Position numbers and translations under genes: made by a program. Positions 1 to 8,114 of a stretch of 64,000 nt of DNA are shown piece after piece. The notes below the pieces were generated by a model. It was not told the DNA's origin. It made no database searches and was given only the letters and a program-made list of their open reading frames with translations. Source of the DNA: Phycisphaeraceae bacterium (GTDB lineage: Bacteria; Planctomycetota; Phycisphaerae; Phycisphaerales; UBA1924); NCBI GenBank assembly GCA_019636625.1, contig JAHBXE010000001.1:186001-250000 (forward strand). The letters run 5' to 3'. Numbering within the stretch: position 1 is the stretch's first letter; the number at the start of each line of letters is the position of its first letter.

Positions 1-2
1 TC

Positions 3-911
3 GCGGAGGGAACCACGAGTTATTACGACGACCTGACGCTGGTGCGGGTGGGGCTCACCCCGGCGGAGGAGTACCTGAAGACGCTGGGGGAGGCGATCGA
101 TGCGTACCGGCGCAGGCCGGGGGCGCGGGTGCAAACGCTGGAGGACTCCAGCTTTGATGCGTGGATCAAGTTCAACAAGCCGGATGCGGACAGCGTGAAC
201 TCGACGGTGTCGTTCTACGACGTGGGCTCGCACGTCAACATGCTGATTGACTTTGAACTGCGGCGCGTCAGCCGCGACCGGGTGAACCTGGACATGGTGA
301 TGGCGGACCTGTACCGGCGTTTCCCGCTTTCCGGGCCGGGGTTTACGACGGACGACTTCATCAACACGTGCCAGCGCCTGGCGGTGGATTCCGGGGCGGC
401 GGCGGATATGCGGTCGTTCATTCTGAAGGCGGTACGGACGACGGAGCCGCTGGAGTTTGACTCGGCCCTGGGGCTGGCGGGGTTGGAGATCGTGAATGAT
501 GCGAAGAAGGAGGAGGGGTCGGAGCTTCTGAGGCAGCGGGCGTTCATCGGGGTGAACGTCGAAGCGAAGGATGGAGCGGCGGCGGTGACATCGGTGCTTT
601 CGGATGGGCCGGCGTTTGCCGCGGGCGTGATGGCGGGGGACCAGATTGTGGCGATCAACGGGTACCGGGTGCGCAGCCAGGCGGAGGTGGACTCGGTGTT
701 GAAGCATGTGAAGCCGGGGGAGGTGGTGAGGCTGTCGCTGTTCCGGCACGATGTTCTTCGGCAGCTCGACTTCAAGGCCGATGGGCGGCCGGATGGGAAG
801 TGGGTGGTGCGGCGGGTGAAGAGCCCGACGGCGGAGCAGAAGGCGATGTATCAGTCGTGGCTGCATCAGCCCTGGGAGAAGGCGGAATCGGGTGGGAAGG
901 AGGCCAAGTGA
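3..911 (+). CDS. M61-family (glycyl aminopeptidase-like) peptidase, C-terminal part with PDZ domain
   Basis: The reading frame is open to the left edge of the window, so this is the 3' part of a larger gene; 302 residues are visible. The first codons read EGTTSYYDDL, which matches the stretch just after the zinc-binding helix of M61 peptidases (usually EG-T-YY-DL). The catalytic HExxH lies outside the window. A PDZ domain follows at about residues 175-265 (GVNVEAKDG, AGVMAGDQIVAINGYRV), and the end has the family-like QKAMYQSWL. M61 enzymes are typically exported aminopeptidases, and the PDZ domain would bind substrate termini. A GTG at position 42 could be mistaken for a start, but the homology continues upstream of it. 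The stop overlaps the start of the next gene. Confidence 0.8.
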   Translation, partial: AEGTTSYYDDLTLVRVGLTPAEEYLKTLGEAIDAYRRRPGARVQTLEDSSFDAWIKFNKPDADSVNSTVSFYDVGSHVNMLIDFELRRVSRDRVNLDMVMADLYRRFPLSGPGFTTDDFINTCQRLAVDSGAAADMRSFILKAVRTTEPLEFDSALGLAGLEIVNDAKKEEGSELLRQRAFIGVNVEAKDGAAAVTSVLSDGPAFAAGVMAGDQIVAINGYRVRSQAEVDSVLKHVKPGEVVRLSLFRHDVLRQLDFKADGRPDGKWVVRRVKSPTAEQKAMYQSWLHQPWEKAESGGKEAK

Positions 912-1405
912 AACACGCACTAGTGGCGATGGCGGCGGGGGTGATGGTGGGGTGTGCCGGGCACACGCGGGTGGAGAAGGAGCCGGCGCGGGTGACGGTG
1001 GATCAGACGTTGAATGCGTTCCATGCCGCGGCGGCGAACGCGGACTATGCGGGGTACTTTGCAAACTGGACGGGGGAGTCGGTGTTTCTGGGGACGGATG
1101 CGACGGAACGGTGGGAGGGGGATGCGTTCAAGGCGTTTGCGAGGCCGTACTTTGAGAAAGGGCAGGGGTGGACGTACCTGCCGCGGAAGCGGAACGTGTC
1201 GGTCTCGGAGGACGGGCGAACGGCGTGGTTTGATGAGTTGCTGGAGAACGAGAAGTACGGGGAGTGCCGGGGGAGCGGGGTGCTCTTGAGGCGCGGGGAG
1301 GGGTGGGTGATCGTGCAGTACAACCTGTCGTTTCCGATCCCCAATGCCGTGGCGGGGGAGGTGATGCGGCGGGTGCGTGCGGCCGGAGGGTCGGTCGAGG
1401 AGTGA
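908..1405 (+). CDS. SnoaL/NTF2-like lipoprotein
   Basis: A protein of 165 residues. I chose the GTG at 908 because it overlaps the upstream stop (GTGA) and begins a lipoprotein signal peptide with lipobox VMVGC, placing the lipidated Cys at residue 16. The mature part begins with a helix (VTVDQTLNAFHAAAANADYAGYFANW), followed by alternating strands with VFLGTDATERWEG and FKAFARPYF. This is the pattern of SnoaL-like/DUF4440 NTF2-fold proteins that carry a small ligand pocket. No catalytic residues can be assigned. Its tight coupling to the M61 peptidase and the next lipoprotein suggests one envelope-associated operon. Confidence 0.7.
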   Translation: MKHALVAMAAGVMVGCAGHTRVEKEPARVTVDQTLNAFHAAAANADYAGYFANWTGESVFLGTDATERWEGDAFKAFARPYFEKGQGWTYLPRKRNVSVSEDGRTAWFDELLENEKYGECRGSGVLLRRGEGWVIVQYNLSFPIPNAVAGEVMRRVRAAGGSVEE

Positions 1406-1409
1406 GGCG

Positions 1410-2087
1410 ATGGGACGGCGGATGGCGGCGGTGGGCGTGGTGTTGATGGTGTTGGCGGTCGGCGCGGGGTGCGCGGGGTCGCCACAGGTCCGGTCGATCT
1501 CGGGGCCGCCGGGATTGGAAGGGGACGCCTATTACCTGAGTGAGTGTGCGATGTGCTGGGGGATGCTGGGGGGCAAGGGGGACACGGTTGACCGCGAGGT
1601 GGAGGGGCGGGATGTTCGGTTCTGCTGCGCGCGGTGCGCGGACGAGTTCGAGTCGCGGCGGACGTTTGGGGCCGTGGATCGACGGATGGCGGAGGATCAG
1701 CGGCCGCTGTATCCGCTGCGGGTTTCGGTTGTCTCCGGAAAGGCGTTGGGGCGATCACGGGTCGAGGTCATCCTCGGGAATCGGTTGTTTGTGCTGGCGG
1801 AGGAGTCGGAGGTTGCGGCGCTTGAGCGAGAGGCGCCGCGGTGCTTTCGCCTGCTGGATGAGGCGGTGATTGAGGCGCAGTCGCCGGGGTATGGAATGAA
1901 GACGAAGTGCCCCGTGCAGGGTGACATACTGGAGAGCGACACGCCAATCGACATCGTGATCGCCAATCGCATGATCCGGCTGTGCTGTTACCGGTGCGTA
2001 CGGGTGGTGCGGGCGCGTCCCTCGCAGTACCTGGGGATGGTGGATTACGCGAACCGGGCGGCTCGGGGTGGGATTGATAGCGAATGA
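1410..2087 (+). CDS. Lipoprotein with three tandem YHS/TRASH-like cysteine units
   Basis: A protein of 225 residues whose ATG lies 5 bp after the previous stop. The N-terminus is a lipoprotein signal with lipobox GAGC (Cys21). The mature protein reads as three repeats of a YHS/TRASH-like unit. Unit 1 has CAMCWGML followed by FCCARCADEF. Unit 2 (VSVVSGKALG, then RLFVLAEESEVAALE) keeps the pattern but has lost its cysteines. Unit 3 has KCPVQGD, then LCCYRCVRVV and RPSQYLG. YHS/TRASH units often bind soft metals such as copper, so metal handling at the cell surface is a reasonable inference but not shown. The family assignment rests on Cys spacing only. Confidence 0.6.
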   Translation: MGRRMAAVGVVLMVLAVGAGCAGSPQVRSISGPPGLEGDAYYLSECAMCWGMLGGKGDTVDREVEGRDVRFCCARCADEFESRRTFGAVDRRMAEDQRPLYPLRVSVVSGKALGRSRVEVILGNRLFVLAEESEVAALEREAPRCFRLLDEAVIEAQSPGYGMKTKCPVQGDILESDTPIDIVIANRMIRLCCYRCVRVVRARPSQYLGMVDYANRAARGGIDSE

Positions 2088-2221
2088 GGGCGCTGGATCG
2101 AAGCAGGCGGATAGGTGTGTTTGGGCGGGAGCGATGGTGGTGGAGGCTGGCTTTTCGAGGGAAGGCGTGCGGGGAGCGGGGGAATCTGGTACGCTGGCGG
2201 GACATTTTCAAGGAGCGACCC

Positions 2222-2695
2222 ATGGAGCGAGTTCTTCGTCATCCCGAGTCGCTGGGCGGGAGCGGTTCGCCGATCAACAAGCCGTTGATCACGCCGCAAC
2301 GCCCGGTTGTGTTGCAGCCGGGTTCATCAGGGATTTCGAGCGGGGGCGCGGGGGGAGACGGCGGGGCCCCGCCGACGGCGCCGGGGTCGAGCGGGAACCC
2401 GGCGGTTTCGGCGGAGGGCGCTTCCAAGATACGGGCGTTTGACCAGAAGCTGACGGGGAGCGCGCGACACGAGGGCAACTGGAACCGGACGCCGAATGTG
2501 ACGGGAATGGGGGCGATCCACGTCAAGAGCTTTCACGCGAAGCTGACCGGGGAGAGCTTGGAGTTCCTGGACCGGCAGATCAACGAGTGGCTCGATGCGC
2601 ACCCGCAGTACGAGGTGAAGTTCGTCACTTCGACGGTGGGGGATTGGACGGGAAAGCTCAAAGAGCCGAACCTGATTGTGCAGGTGTGGGTCTAG
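2222..2695 (+). CDS. Conserved-looking protein of unknown function
   Basis: A protein of 157 residues that I do not recognise. An upstream in-frame ATG at 2084 exists, but the ATG at 2222 is preferred because AAGGAG lies just upstream (2209-2217) and the sequence between the two is arginine-rich and low in character. The first ~70 residues are Gly/Pro/Ser-rich and probably disordered. The last ~85 residues look folded (IRAFDQKLTG, GAIHVKSFHAKLT, LEFLDRQINEWLDAHP, YEVKFVTSTVGDW). There is no signal peptide or membrane segment, so it is probably cytoplasmic. Confidence 0.6.
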   Translation: MERVLRHPESLGGSGSPINKPLITPQRPVVLQPGSSGISSGGAGGDGGAPPTAPGSSGNPAVSAEGASKIRAFDQKLTGSARHEGNWNRTPNVTGMGAIHVKSFHAKLTGESLEFLDRQINEWLDAHPQYEVKFVTSTVGDWTGKLKEPNLIVQVWV

Positions 2696-2754
2696 CGGCT
2701 GGCCGCGTTGGCTTTGACTTGACTCCCGCGGCGAAGTCGCCACACTTGCGGTAC

Positions 2755-2826
2755 GCGGGTGTAGCTCAGTGGTAGAGCGTCAGCCTTCCAAGCTGAATGT
2801 CGAGGGTTCGAATCCCTTCGCCCGCT
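2755..2826 (+). tRNA. tRNA-Gly (anticodon TCC)
   Basis: A full cloverleaf is visible: acceptor GCGGGTG pairs with CGCCCGC (one G-U), and the D-arm contains TAGCTCAGTGGTAGAG. The anticodon stem TCAGC/GCTGA encloses loop CTTCCAA, giving anticodon TCC. The T-arm GAGGG-TTCGAAT-CCCTT is canonical. The discriminator is T, and CCA is not encoded. It lies 34 bp from the 3' end of the exopolysaccharide locus on the opposite strand. Confidence 0.97.
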
Positions 2827-2859
2827 TTGCGGATGGTGCGTTGGTGGGGCGCGCCGTGG

Positions 2860-4056
2860 CTATGGGGCGGTTCTGGGCGTCCGTTTCCAGATGCCGGTGG
2901 AGGGGCCGCTGAGGTACCGGAAGAGACCGACCAGGAGGGCGGCGTTCATCGCGGCGAACATGGCCCCCAGGCGGACGGGGCGAGGGAGGCGGGCGCGGCC
3001 GGGCAGGGCCAGGGCGATCAGGCAGATGGTGATGGCCAGGAGCTGCGCTCCCGCGGCGGCGGCGAAGAGCGGCTTGTGCGAGAGGAGGACGCTTGTCGCC
3101 AGGGCGGTGAGCATGAGCAGCGGACACGCCCAGCGCATGACTTTGTGCGACCAGAGGGCGACGGCGGTCCACCCCCAGGCCGGGCTCAGCAAGGGCCACA
3201 GCACCCGAAGGGACTGCCACGCACCCGCGCCGATGCGGACACGTCGGCGGAACTCGGCGGCGATGCTCGGCGCGGCGGCCTCGTGGGCGGTGGCGTCGGG
3301 GTCGAAGAGGATTCGGCAGCCGGTGCGGAGCCTTGCCGTCAGGGGGGCGACGAAGTCGTCGACGATGGTGTCTGGTGCGAGCGGGGAGAAGAGGCTCCTT
3401 CGCATCGCGTAGATGGCGCCGTTGGCTCCGAGCAGTCCCCCAAGGCGGCTCTCCGCCGCTTTCAGGGACGTCTCGAAGCTCCAATAGGCGCCGTCCATGT
3501 TTCGATCGCTGGGGCCCTTCGTCACCACCAGACGGCCGCACACGACACCCACCTGATCGTCGGCAAACCAGCGTACCAGGCGGCGGATGGCATCCTGGTC
3601 CATGGTGGTGTTTGCATCCGAAAACACGAGGACGTCGGCGTCGATCGCGGCCACGGCGTCGTTGAGCGTGCAGGCCTTGCCGCGCCGGACCGGGAAGGCG
3701 AGCACGGTGGTGCGGGGATCGGTGCGACGGGCGATCTCCGCGGTGCCGTCGTCGCTCCCGTCGGAGGCGATCACGATCTGCAGTCGCTCGGGAGGGTAGT
3801 TCAGGGCGAGGGCGTTTCGGACCCGGTTCTCGATGACATCGGCCTCGTTATGCGCGGCGATAATCAGAGCCACGCGAGGAAAGGGGTTCACGGGCCCCGA
3901 GGTTGGGGGTTTCGGAAGAGCGTGTGGACGCGGGCGGAGCCTGGCGAGGGTCATCGCGAGGATCGGGTAGCCGAGATAGGTGTACGCCACGGCACCGATG
4001 CTCACCCAGAACGCGGCTACGAGGAGCGGTTCGACACTGGAGAGGACGCTCGTCAT
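2860..4056 (-). CDS. Membrane-associated family 2 glycosyltransferase
   Basis: A protein of 398 residues with an N-terminal membrane segment (about residues 10-38), a GT2 catalytic domain and about three C-terminal membrane helices (about 290-375). Catalytic-domain signatures are ALIIAAHNEADVI, IVIASDGSDDGT (nucleotide-binding Asp), VFSDANTTMD and a later TIVDDF motif. This arrangement resembles cellulose-synthase/NodC-like processive GT2 enzymes, but the QxxRW signature is not obvious, so processivity is uncertain. The ATG overlaps the stop of the upstream acetyltransferase gene (ATGA). It is the last gene of the minus-strand polysaccharide locus. Confidence 0.88.
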   Translation of the reverse strand: MTSVLSSVEPLLVAAFWVSIGAVAYTYLGYPILAMTLARLRPRPHALPKPPTSGPVNPFPRVALIIAAHNEADVIENRVRNALALNYPPERLQIVIASDGSDDGTAEIARRTDPRTTVLAFPVRRGKACTLNDAVAAIDADVLVFSDANTTMDQDAIRRLVRWFADDQVGVVCGRLVVTKGPSDRNMDGAYWSFETSLKAAESRLGGLLGANGAIYAMRRSLFSPLAPDTIVDDFVAPLTARLRTGCRILFDPDATAHEAAAPSIAAEFRRRVRIGAGAWQSLRVLWPLLSPAWGWTAVALWSHKVMRWACPLLMLTALATSVLLSHKPLFAAAAGAQLLAITICLIALALPGRARLPRPVRLGAMFAAMNAALLVGLFRYLSGPSTGIWKRTPRTAP

Positions 4057-4607
4057 GCGGCGATTCTCAATGAATCGGTCGGCGCGGCGCCGCGGCGGGG
4101 CGCGACGCGGGCCGGGATGCCGACGGCGGTGTGGTTCGGTGGCACATCGTTCAGGACCACGGCGTTGGCGCCGATGCGGGCTTCATCTCCGATGTGGACG
4201 CTGCCGATGATCTTGGCGCCCGCGCCGATGAAGATGTTGCTGCCGAGCGTCGGCGATTGGAGCCGTTCTGCGCCGATGGTGACCTGGTGCTCGAGGTAGA
4301 TGCCGCTGCCGCCGGTGACGGCGCCGTTGATCACGACGCCGGTGGAATGGATGAGCACGAAGCCGGGGCCGAAGTCGGCCCCGCGCCCGATGATGCAGTT
4401 GCAAACGACGGCGTTGAGCTTGTTGAAGACCATCGCGAGGGGCCAGAGGCCGCGGCGGTGCGACCACTGCATGAGTCGGTAGAGCACCATCGCGGCCGTG
4501 CCGTCGGTGCACAGGGCTTTGACGATCGATCGTGGACCGTCGCTCTGGTAGCACCAGCGGGCCTTGCGGCGGATGTCGTCTTTGAGGATGGTGAGGAGCG
4601 AGGCCAT
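4053..4607 (-). CDS. Serine-acetyltransferase-like hexapeptide acetyltransferase
   Basis: A protein of 184 residues with an N-terminal helical part (LLTILKDDIRRKARW) and a left-handed beta-helix of hexapeptide repeats (GRGADFGPGF, GVVINGAV, HQVTIGAE, IFIGAGAKI, ARIGANAVV). It closes with NHTAVGIPARV, typical of CysE-like enzymes. In this setting it more likely O- or N-acetylates a sugar of the exopolysaccharide than serine for cysteine synthesis; that is inferred from context. It starts 3 bp after the upstream stop and overlaps the downstream GT2 by 4 bp. Confidence 0.82.
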   Translation of the reverse strand: MASLLTILKDDIRRKARWCYQSDGPRSIVKALCTDGTAAMVLYRLMQWSHRRGLWPLAMVFNKLNAVVCNCIIGRGADFGPGFVLIHSTGVVINGAVTGGSGIYLEHQVTIGAERLQSPTLGSNIFIGAGAKIIGSVHIGDEARIGANAVVLNDVPPNHTAVGIPARVAPRRGAAPTDSLRIAA

Positions 4608-4610
4608 GGT

Positions 4611-5822
4611 CTATGCGGCGAGGCGTTCGGGATGCGACATTCCGGGCATTCGATGGGAAGCGATCGAGGCGATGAGCCCTTCAATGTCCGCCAGGCGTGC
4701 TTCCCAGCTCTCGCTGCGCATGGCGTCGCTGAGACTCTGCTGGGGTCCGGGCTGGGCGAGGGCTTCGGCCGCATGAACGGCGAAGCTGGCTGCGTCCGCG
4801 GCGATTCGGCACAGGCCTAGGGCCTCAACTTCGGGAATGGCGGTGGAGATTACGGGAAGCCCAGCGGCGAGGTACTCCCTGGCCTTGAGCGGGTTGGCGT
4901 TGAGGGTCGCATCGCTGATGGGGAAGGGGATGAAAGCGGCGTCAAAGCCTCGGCAGTATTCCGGGAGCGAGCTGTAGGGCCGGTGGCCGAGCAGGTGGAT
5001 GTTGGGCATCGCGCGGAGGCGGGTGACATCGGTCGTGATCTTTCCGATCATCACGAACGAAACGTTGGGCATGCGTCGCGCGACGGACTCGATCAGTTCC
5101 TGGTCCACCCAGTCCGAACCGATGAGGCCGAAGTATCCGAGGATCGGGCCTCGGATCGAGGCGAGGTCCGCGGGGACCGGCGTGCGGGGGTCGAGGGCGC
5201 GGCGGAAGTGCTTCCAGTCCACGCCGTGGCGGACCAGGAAGGTCGCCGGGTTGGCGTGCCTCTTGGCGCGCCAGAGGCGCTCGGCGGAGGTGATCACGAG
5301 GTCGGCCTTGGCGAGCAGGTCTTCCTCCATCACTCGGAGGGCTTCTGCCCGGACGCCGTGGAAGGCGGAGTATTCATCCACGCAGTAATAGATGAGCATG
5401 TCCTCGTTGAGGGTGCCCGCGACCACCGCCGCGGCGGGGTTGAAGACCCAGTTGATCGGGCGTTGGAAGCCCAGGTTGGTCATGGCGCTGCGCACCTGGT
5501 GCTGGAGGAGCCAGCGGTTGAAGGAGCGCACCCAGGGCTTGCCGTGCGCCGGTACGGCGATGGGGTTGAGCACGAAGAGGTTCGGTTCGGGTTCCTGGAG
5601 CGGAGAGAGCGCGGCGAGCGCCTTTTTCACGACTCGTCCGGCGTCGCGGCGGGAGATGGAGGGAGCTCGGTAGCCGATCGAGTTGACCCACAGCACGCGG
5701 TTGCGGCGTGCGAGCAAGCGCATGAGGTGCGTCTTGGAAAGGGGATCCCCGTTCCAGTCGTGGCTGAAGCACAGCATGTCGCGATCACGCAGCGTCGCGT
5801 GACCGTCGATCGTGGGCTCCAT
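4611..5822 (-). CDS. GT-B fold glycosyltransferase (family 1/4-like)
   Basis: A protein of 403 residues. The frame stays open further upstream, but the ATG at 5822 has a good ribosome binding site (GGAGAAGAG, about 6 bp away), while the later ATG at 5777 has none. With this start the gene overlaps the chain-length-determinant gene by 38 bp. The N-terminal half includes LCFSHDWNGDPLSKTH and NWVFNPAAAVV. The C-terminal nucleotide-sugar half includes ILGYFGLIGSDWVDQELI, NIHLLGHRPYSSLPEYCRG and ANPLKAREYLAAGLPVIST, the region equivalent to the EX7E motif. It should transfer one sugar of the repeat unit at the cytoplasmic membrane; donor unknown. Confidence 0.85.
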   Translation of the reverse strand: MEPTIDGHATLRDRDMLCFSHDWNGDPLSKTHLMRLLARRNRVLWVNSIGYRAPSISRRDAGRVVKKALAALSPLQEPEPNLFVLNPIAVPAHGKPWVRSFNRWLLQHQVRSAMTNLGFQRPINWVFNPAAAVVAGTLNEDMLIYYCVDEYSAFHGVRAEALRVMEEDLLAKADLVITSAERLWRAKRHANPATFLVRHGVDWKHFRRALDPRTPVPADLASIRGPILGYFGLIGSDWVDQELIESVARRMPNVSFVMIGKITTDVTRLRAMPNIHLLGHRPYSSLPEYCRGFDAAFIPFPISDATLNANPLKAREYLAAGLPVISTAIPEVEALGLCRIAADAASFAVHAAEALAQPGPQQSLSDAMRSESWEARLADIEGLIASIASHRMPGMSHPERLAA

Positions 5823-8046
5823 GCGACTCTTCTCCGGATATGGCAGGATTGGAACGGTCTGAGCGAGCCAGCTCCATGTTTCCGGAGACCAGCTCGATGT
5901 CTTCTTCACGCGTGTGCGAAAGTGAGGAGAGCACGTTGGCGACGAGGGGGCCGAGTTCGCGAACCTTGGGCGGCCAGGCCCGCTTTCGGGTCTTTTCAGC
6001 GGCCTCGCGGGCTTTGACATCGATTGGAAGTTCCGACGGGTCCGCCTTGTTGAAAACGGCCGCGGAGAGAGAAGTCCCGAGCATTTCGAGCTGGCGCACG
6101 GCCTGGCGGACGTGCCCGGGCTGCTGGCCGTTGGCAACGGCGAGGATGACGCCGTCGCTCTGCGGGGCGATGACGGAGGCCGTGATGCCGGTCAGGATGG
6201 GATCGCCGACGATGAGGATGACGTCGAACTTCTGGCGGAGCGTGGCGAGCACGCGGCGCAGGGCGGCGGCATCGAGCATGCAGGCGTCGCGGGATGTGCT
6301 GAGCCCGGAGGCGAGCAGTGACGGGCCGGAGCGGATGCGCTGAATGAACGGTTCCTGGCCCGCCATCGCCTCGGTGAGGCCGATCGAATCGCCGGCGCCG
6401 AAGGCGACGGATACGCCGCGGGAGGTCAGGTCGCCGTCGATGATGATGGTGCGGATGCCGGCGGCGGCGAAGGAGAATCCGAGGCCCATGGCGAGGGCGC
6501 CCTTGCCTTCATCGGGGGAGGCGCTGGCGACGAGGTACACGCGGGCCTCGCCGCGGACCTGGGGCTGCAAGCGGGCACGGATGTCGTGCACGCAGCGTGC
6601 GGCCATCTGGCCGATCGCGCCGGGCCCGGTCACGTCGGGCAACACGGCGACGAAGGGCGCGTGGCCCGCGAGGTCTTCGGCGAGTTCCTCGCCGGATCGG
6701 TAAGTCCTTCGTACGAGCCCGGCCAGAACCAGGAGTGACAGCGGCGCGAGCCCGCCGACAACCATGCCGGCGGCTGCCATCTTGGCCCGGTTGTCGACCA
6801 GCGCCGTCATGGGACGGTTTCCGCTGCTGACCACCATCAGACGGCCGCCCATGGAGGCCTCCGTGGCCAGGGCGTCGAGCCGAGCGGTCGTGTCGGCGAG
6901 TTGCTGGCGGAGCACGCCGGCCTGCTCGTCGAGTCGTTTGACGTTCTCACGTTCCGAGGCCAGCAGCCGCATCTCGTTCTGCGCGGTGACGAGGAGCTCC
7001 TTGAGCCCCGCTTCGCGCTCGAGCAGCAGTTTGGGCACAACGGTCGCGGCTTGGATCGGGGTTGTCGAGGGCGAGGAGGATTGGGGCAAGGAAGCCAGTC
7101 GTTGGCGGCAGGCTTCGATGGCGTTTTCCAGGCGGATCACCGTGGGGTGCTGCTGGAGCAGGCCGGCGCTGGTGGCCCGGAACAGTTCGCGTTCGAGTTG
7201 CACCAGTTGGGCGGAGTACCACGCCGCGGGATCGTTGGAAGGCCCTGTTCCCGCGCGCTGGTCCACGGATTCCCAGACCTTGGGATACAGCTCGGGGCCG
7301 CCGGCGATGGCGACCTGCACATCCGTCAGCGCCCCGCGAAGCTTCTTGATGCGCTCGGCGACTTCGGCGCAGAGGGGGTCGATTTCGGTCAGGGTCCGTC
7401 CGCGCGAGGCCTCGGCGATCTGGGACTCGAGCCGGGCCAGATCGTTGTTGAGCGCGGCACGCCGATGTTCAAGCGCCTCCGTCCGTGAGCGCTCGACGCG
7501 GTCCTGTTCGCGCGTGAACACCGTCTGGTAGGCCTCGATGATCGTGCGGACGCCGGTGGCGGCGATCAGCGGGTCCTTGTGCGTCAGCTTGACCTGGAGA
7601 AAGTCGCTTCGGGGCCTTGTTTCGACCTTCAGGCCTGCGGCGAGTTCTTCGGGGCGTGGGGCCTTGCCTCGCTTTGACAGCCCGGACCATTCATCCTGTT
7701 GCAGGGCGGAGTCCAGGACGTCGCGGCCGGACATGACTTCGCGCTGGGCCTGCAAGAAGCCGTCGAAGTTGGCCATCGGCCGGTTCTGGTCGGTTTCGCG
7801 GAGGACTGCCGGGAGCGCGGAGGCGATCCGTACCAGCCCGGTCGCGGTGTAGAGACGTTTGCCGAGCATCAGACCGGCGCACCCACCGGCCGCGGCGCCG
7901 AGGCAGCACAAGGCGACCACCACGCGCACCCGGCCGCGGACGACTCGTGCGGCGAAGCGCCACAGGTCGAACCCCGGCGGCGCGGCGGCATCGCCACGGC
8001 CTGCGCCGGCGGGAACTTCTCCCGATGTGGATGCCTGAGGTGTCAA
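5785..8046 (-). CDS. Wzz/Wzc-like chain-length determinant with degenerate BY-kinase domain
   Basis: A protein of 753 residues. The start is TTG at 8046: a stop lies seven codons upstream in frame and AGGAAGG sits 5 bp before it. Membrane segments at about 41-61 and 424-444 flank a periplasmic region with long coiled coil (about 175-400), the layout of polysaccharide co-polymerases fused to a bacterial tyrosine kinase. The cytoplasmic P-loop part departs from consensus: Walker A reads SASPDEGKGA (residues 508-517, where SxxxGEGKS/T is expected), Walker A' reads IIIDGD (535-539 region), and Walker B reads DVILIVGD (608-615). There is no tyrosine cluster at the C-terminus. It probably sets polymer length and export, but ATP use and autophosphorylation are doubtful. 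Confidence 0.85.
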   Translation of the reverse strand: MTPQASTSGEVPAGAGRGDAAAPPGFDLWRFAARVVRGRVRVVVALCCLGAAAGGCAGLMLGKRLYTATGLVRIASALPAVLRETDQNRPMANFDGFLQAQREVMSGRDVLDSALQQDEWSGLSKRGKAPRPEELAAGLKVETRPRSDFLQVKLTHKDPLIAATGVRTIIEAYQTVFTREQDRVERSRTEALEHRRAALNNDLARLESQIAEASRGRTLTEIDPLCAEVAERIKKLRGALTDVQVAIAGGPELYPKVWESVDQRAGTGPSNDPAAWYSAQLVQLERELFRATSAGLLQQHPTVIRLENAIEACRQRLASLPQSSSPSTTPIQAATVVPKLLLEREAGLKELLVTAQNEMRLLASERENVKRLDEQAGVLRQQLADTTARLDALATEASMGGRLMVVSSGNRPMTALVDNRAKMAAAGMVVGGLAPLSLLVLAGLVRRTYRSGEELAEDLAGHAPFVAVLPDVTGPGAIGQMAARCVHDIRARLQPQVRGEARVYLVASASPDEGKGALAMGLGFSFAAAGIRTIIIDGDLTSRGVSVAFGAGDSIGLTEAMAGQEPFIQRIRSGPSLLASGLSTSRDACMLDAAALRRVLATLRQKFDVILIVGDPILTGITASVIAPQSDGVILAVANGQQPGHVRQAVRQLEMLGTSLSAAVFNKADPSELPIDVKAREAAEKTRKRAWPPKVRELGPLVANVLSSLSHTREEDIELVSGNMELARSDRSNPAISGEESHGAHDRRSRDAA

Positions 8047-8114
8047 CGTCGCCTTCCTGGTGATTCAATCGAGGGCGGAGAACGTGTGCCCGCGAGTCAA
8101 GTGTCCAGTTACGT

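Noticed and set aside
2755..2826. tRNA-Gly as the integration site of the polysaccharide locus
   Set aside because: I could not find a second copy of the tRNA 3' end or an integrase gene in the window.
2797..4299. 500-codon plus-strand frame antisense to the GT2 and acetyltransferase genes
   Set aside because: It overlaps tRNA-Gly and two well-supported minus-strand genes, has no ribosome binding site, and shows shadow-type composition.
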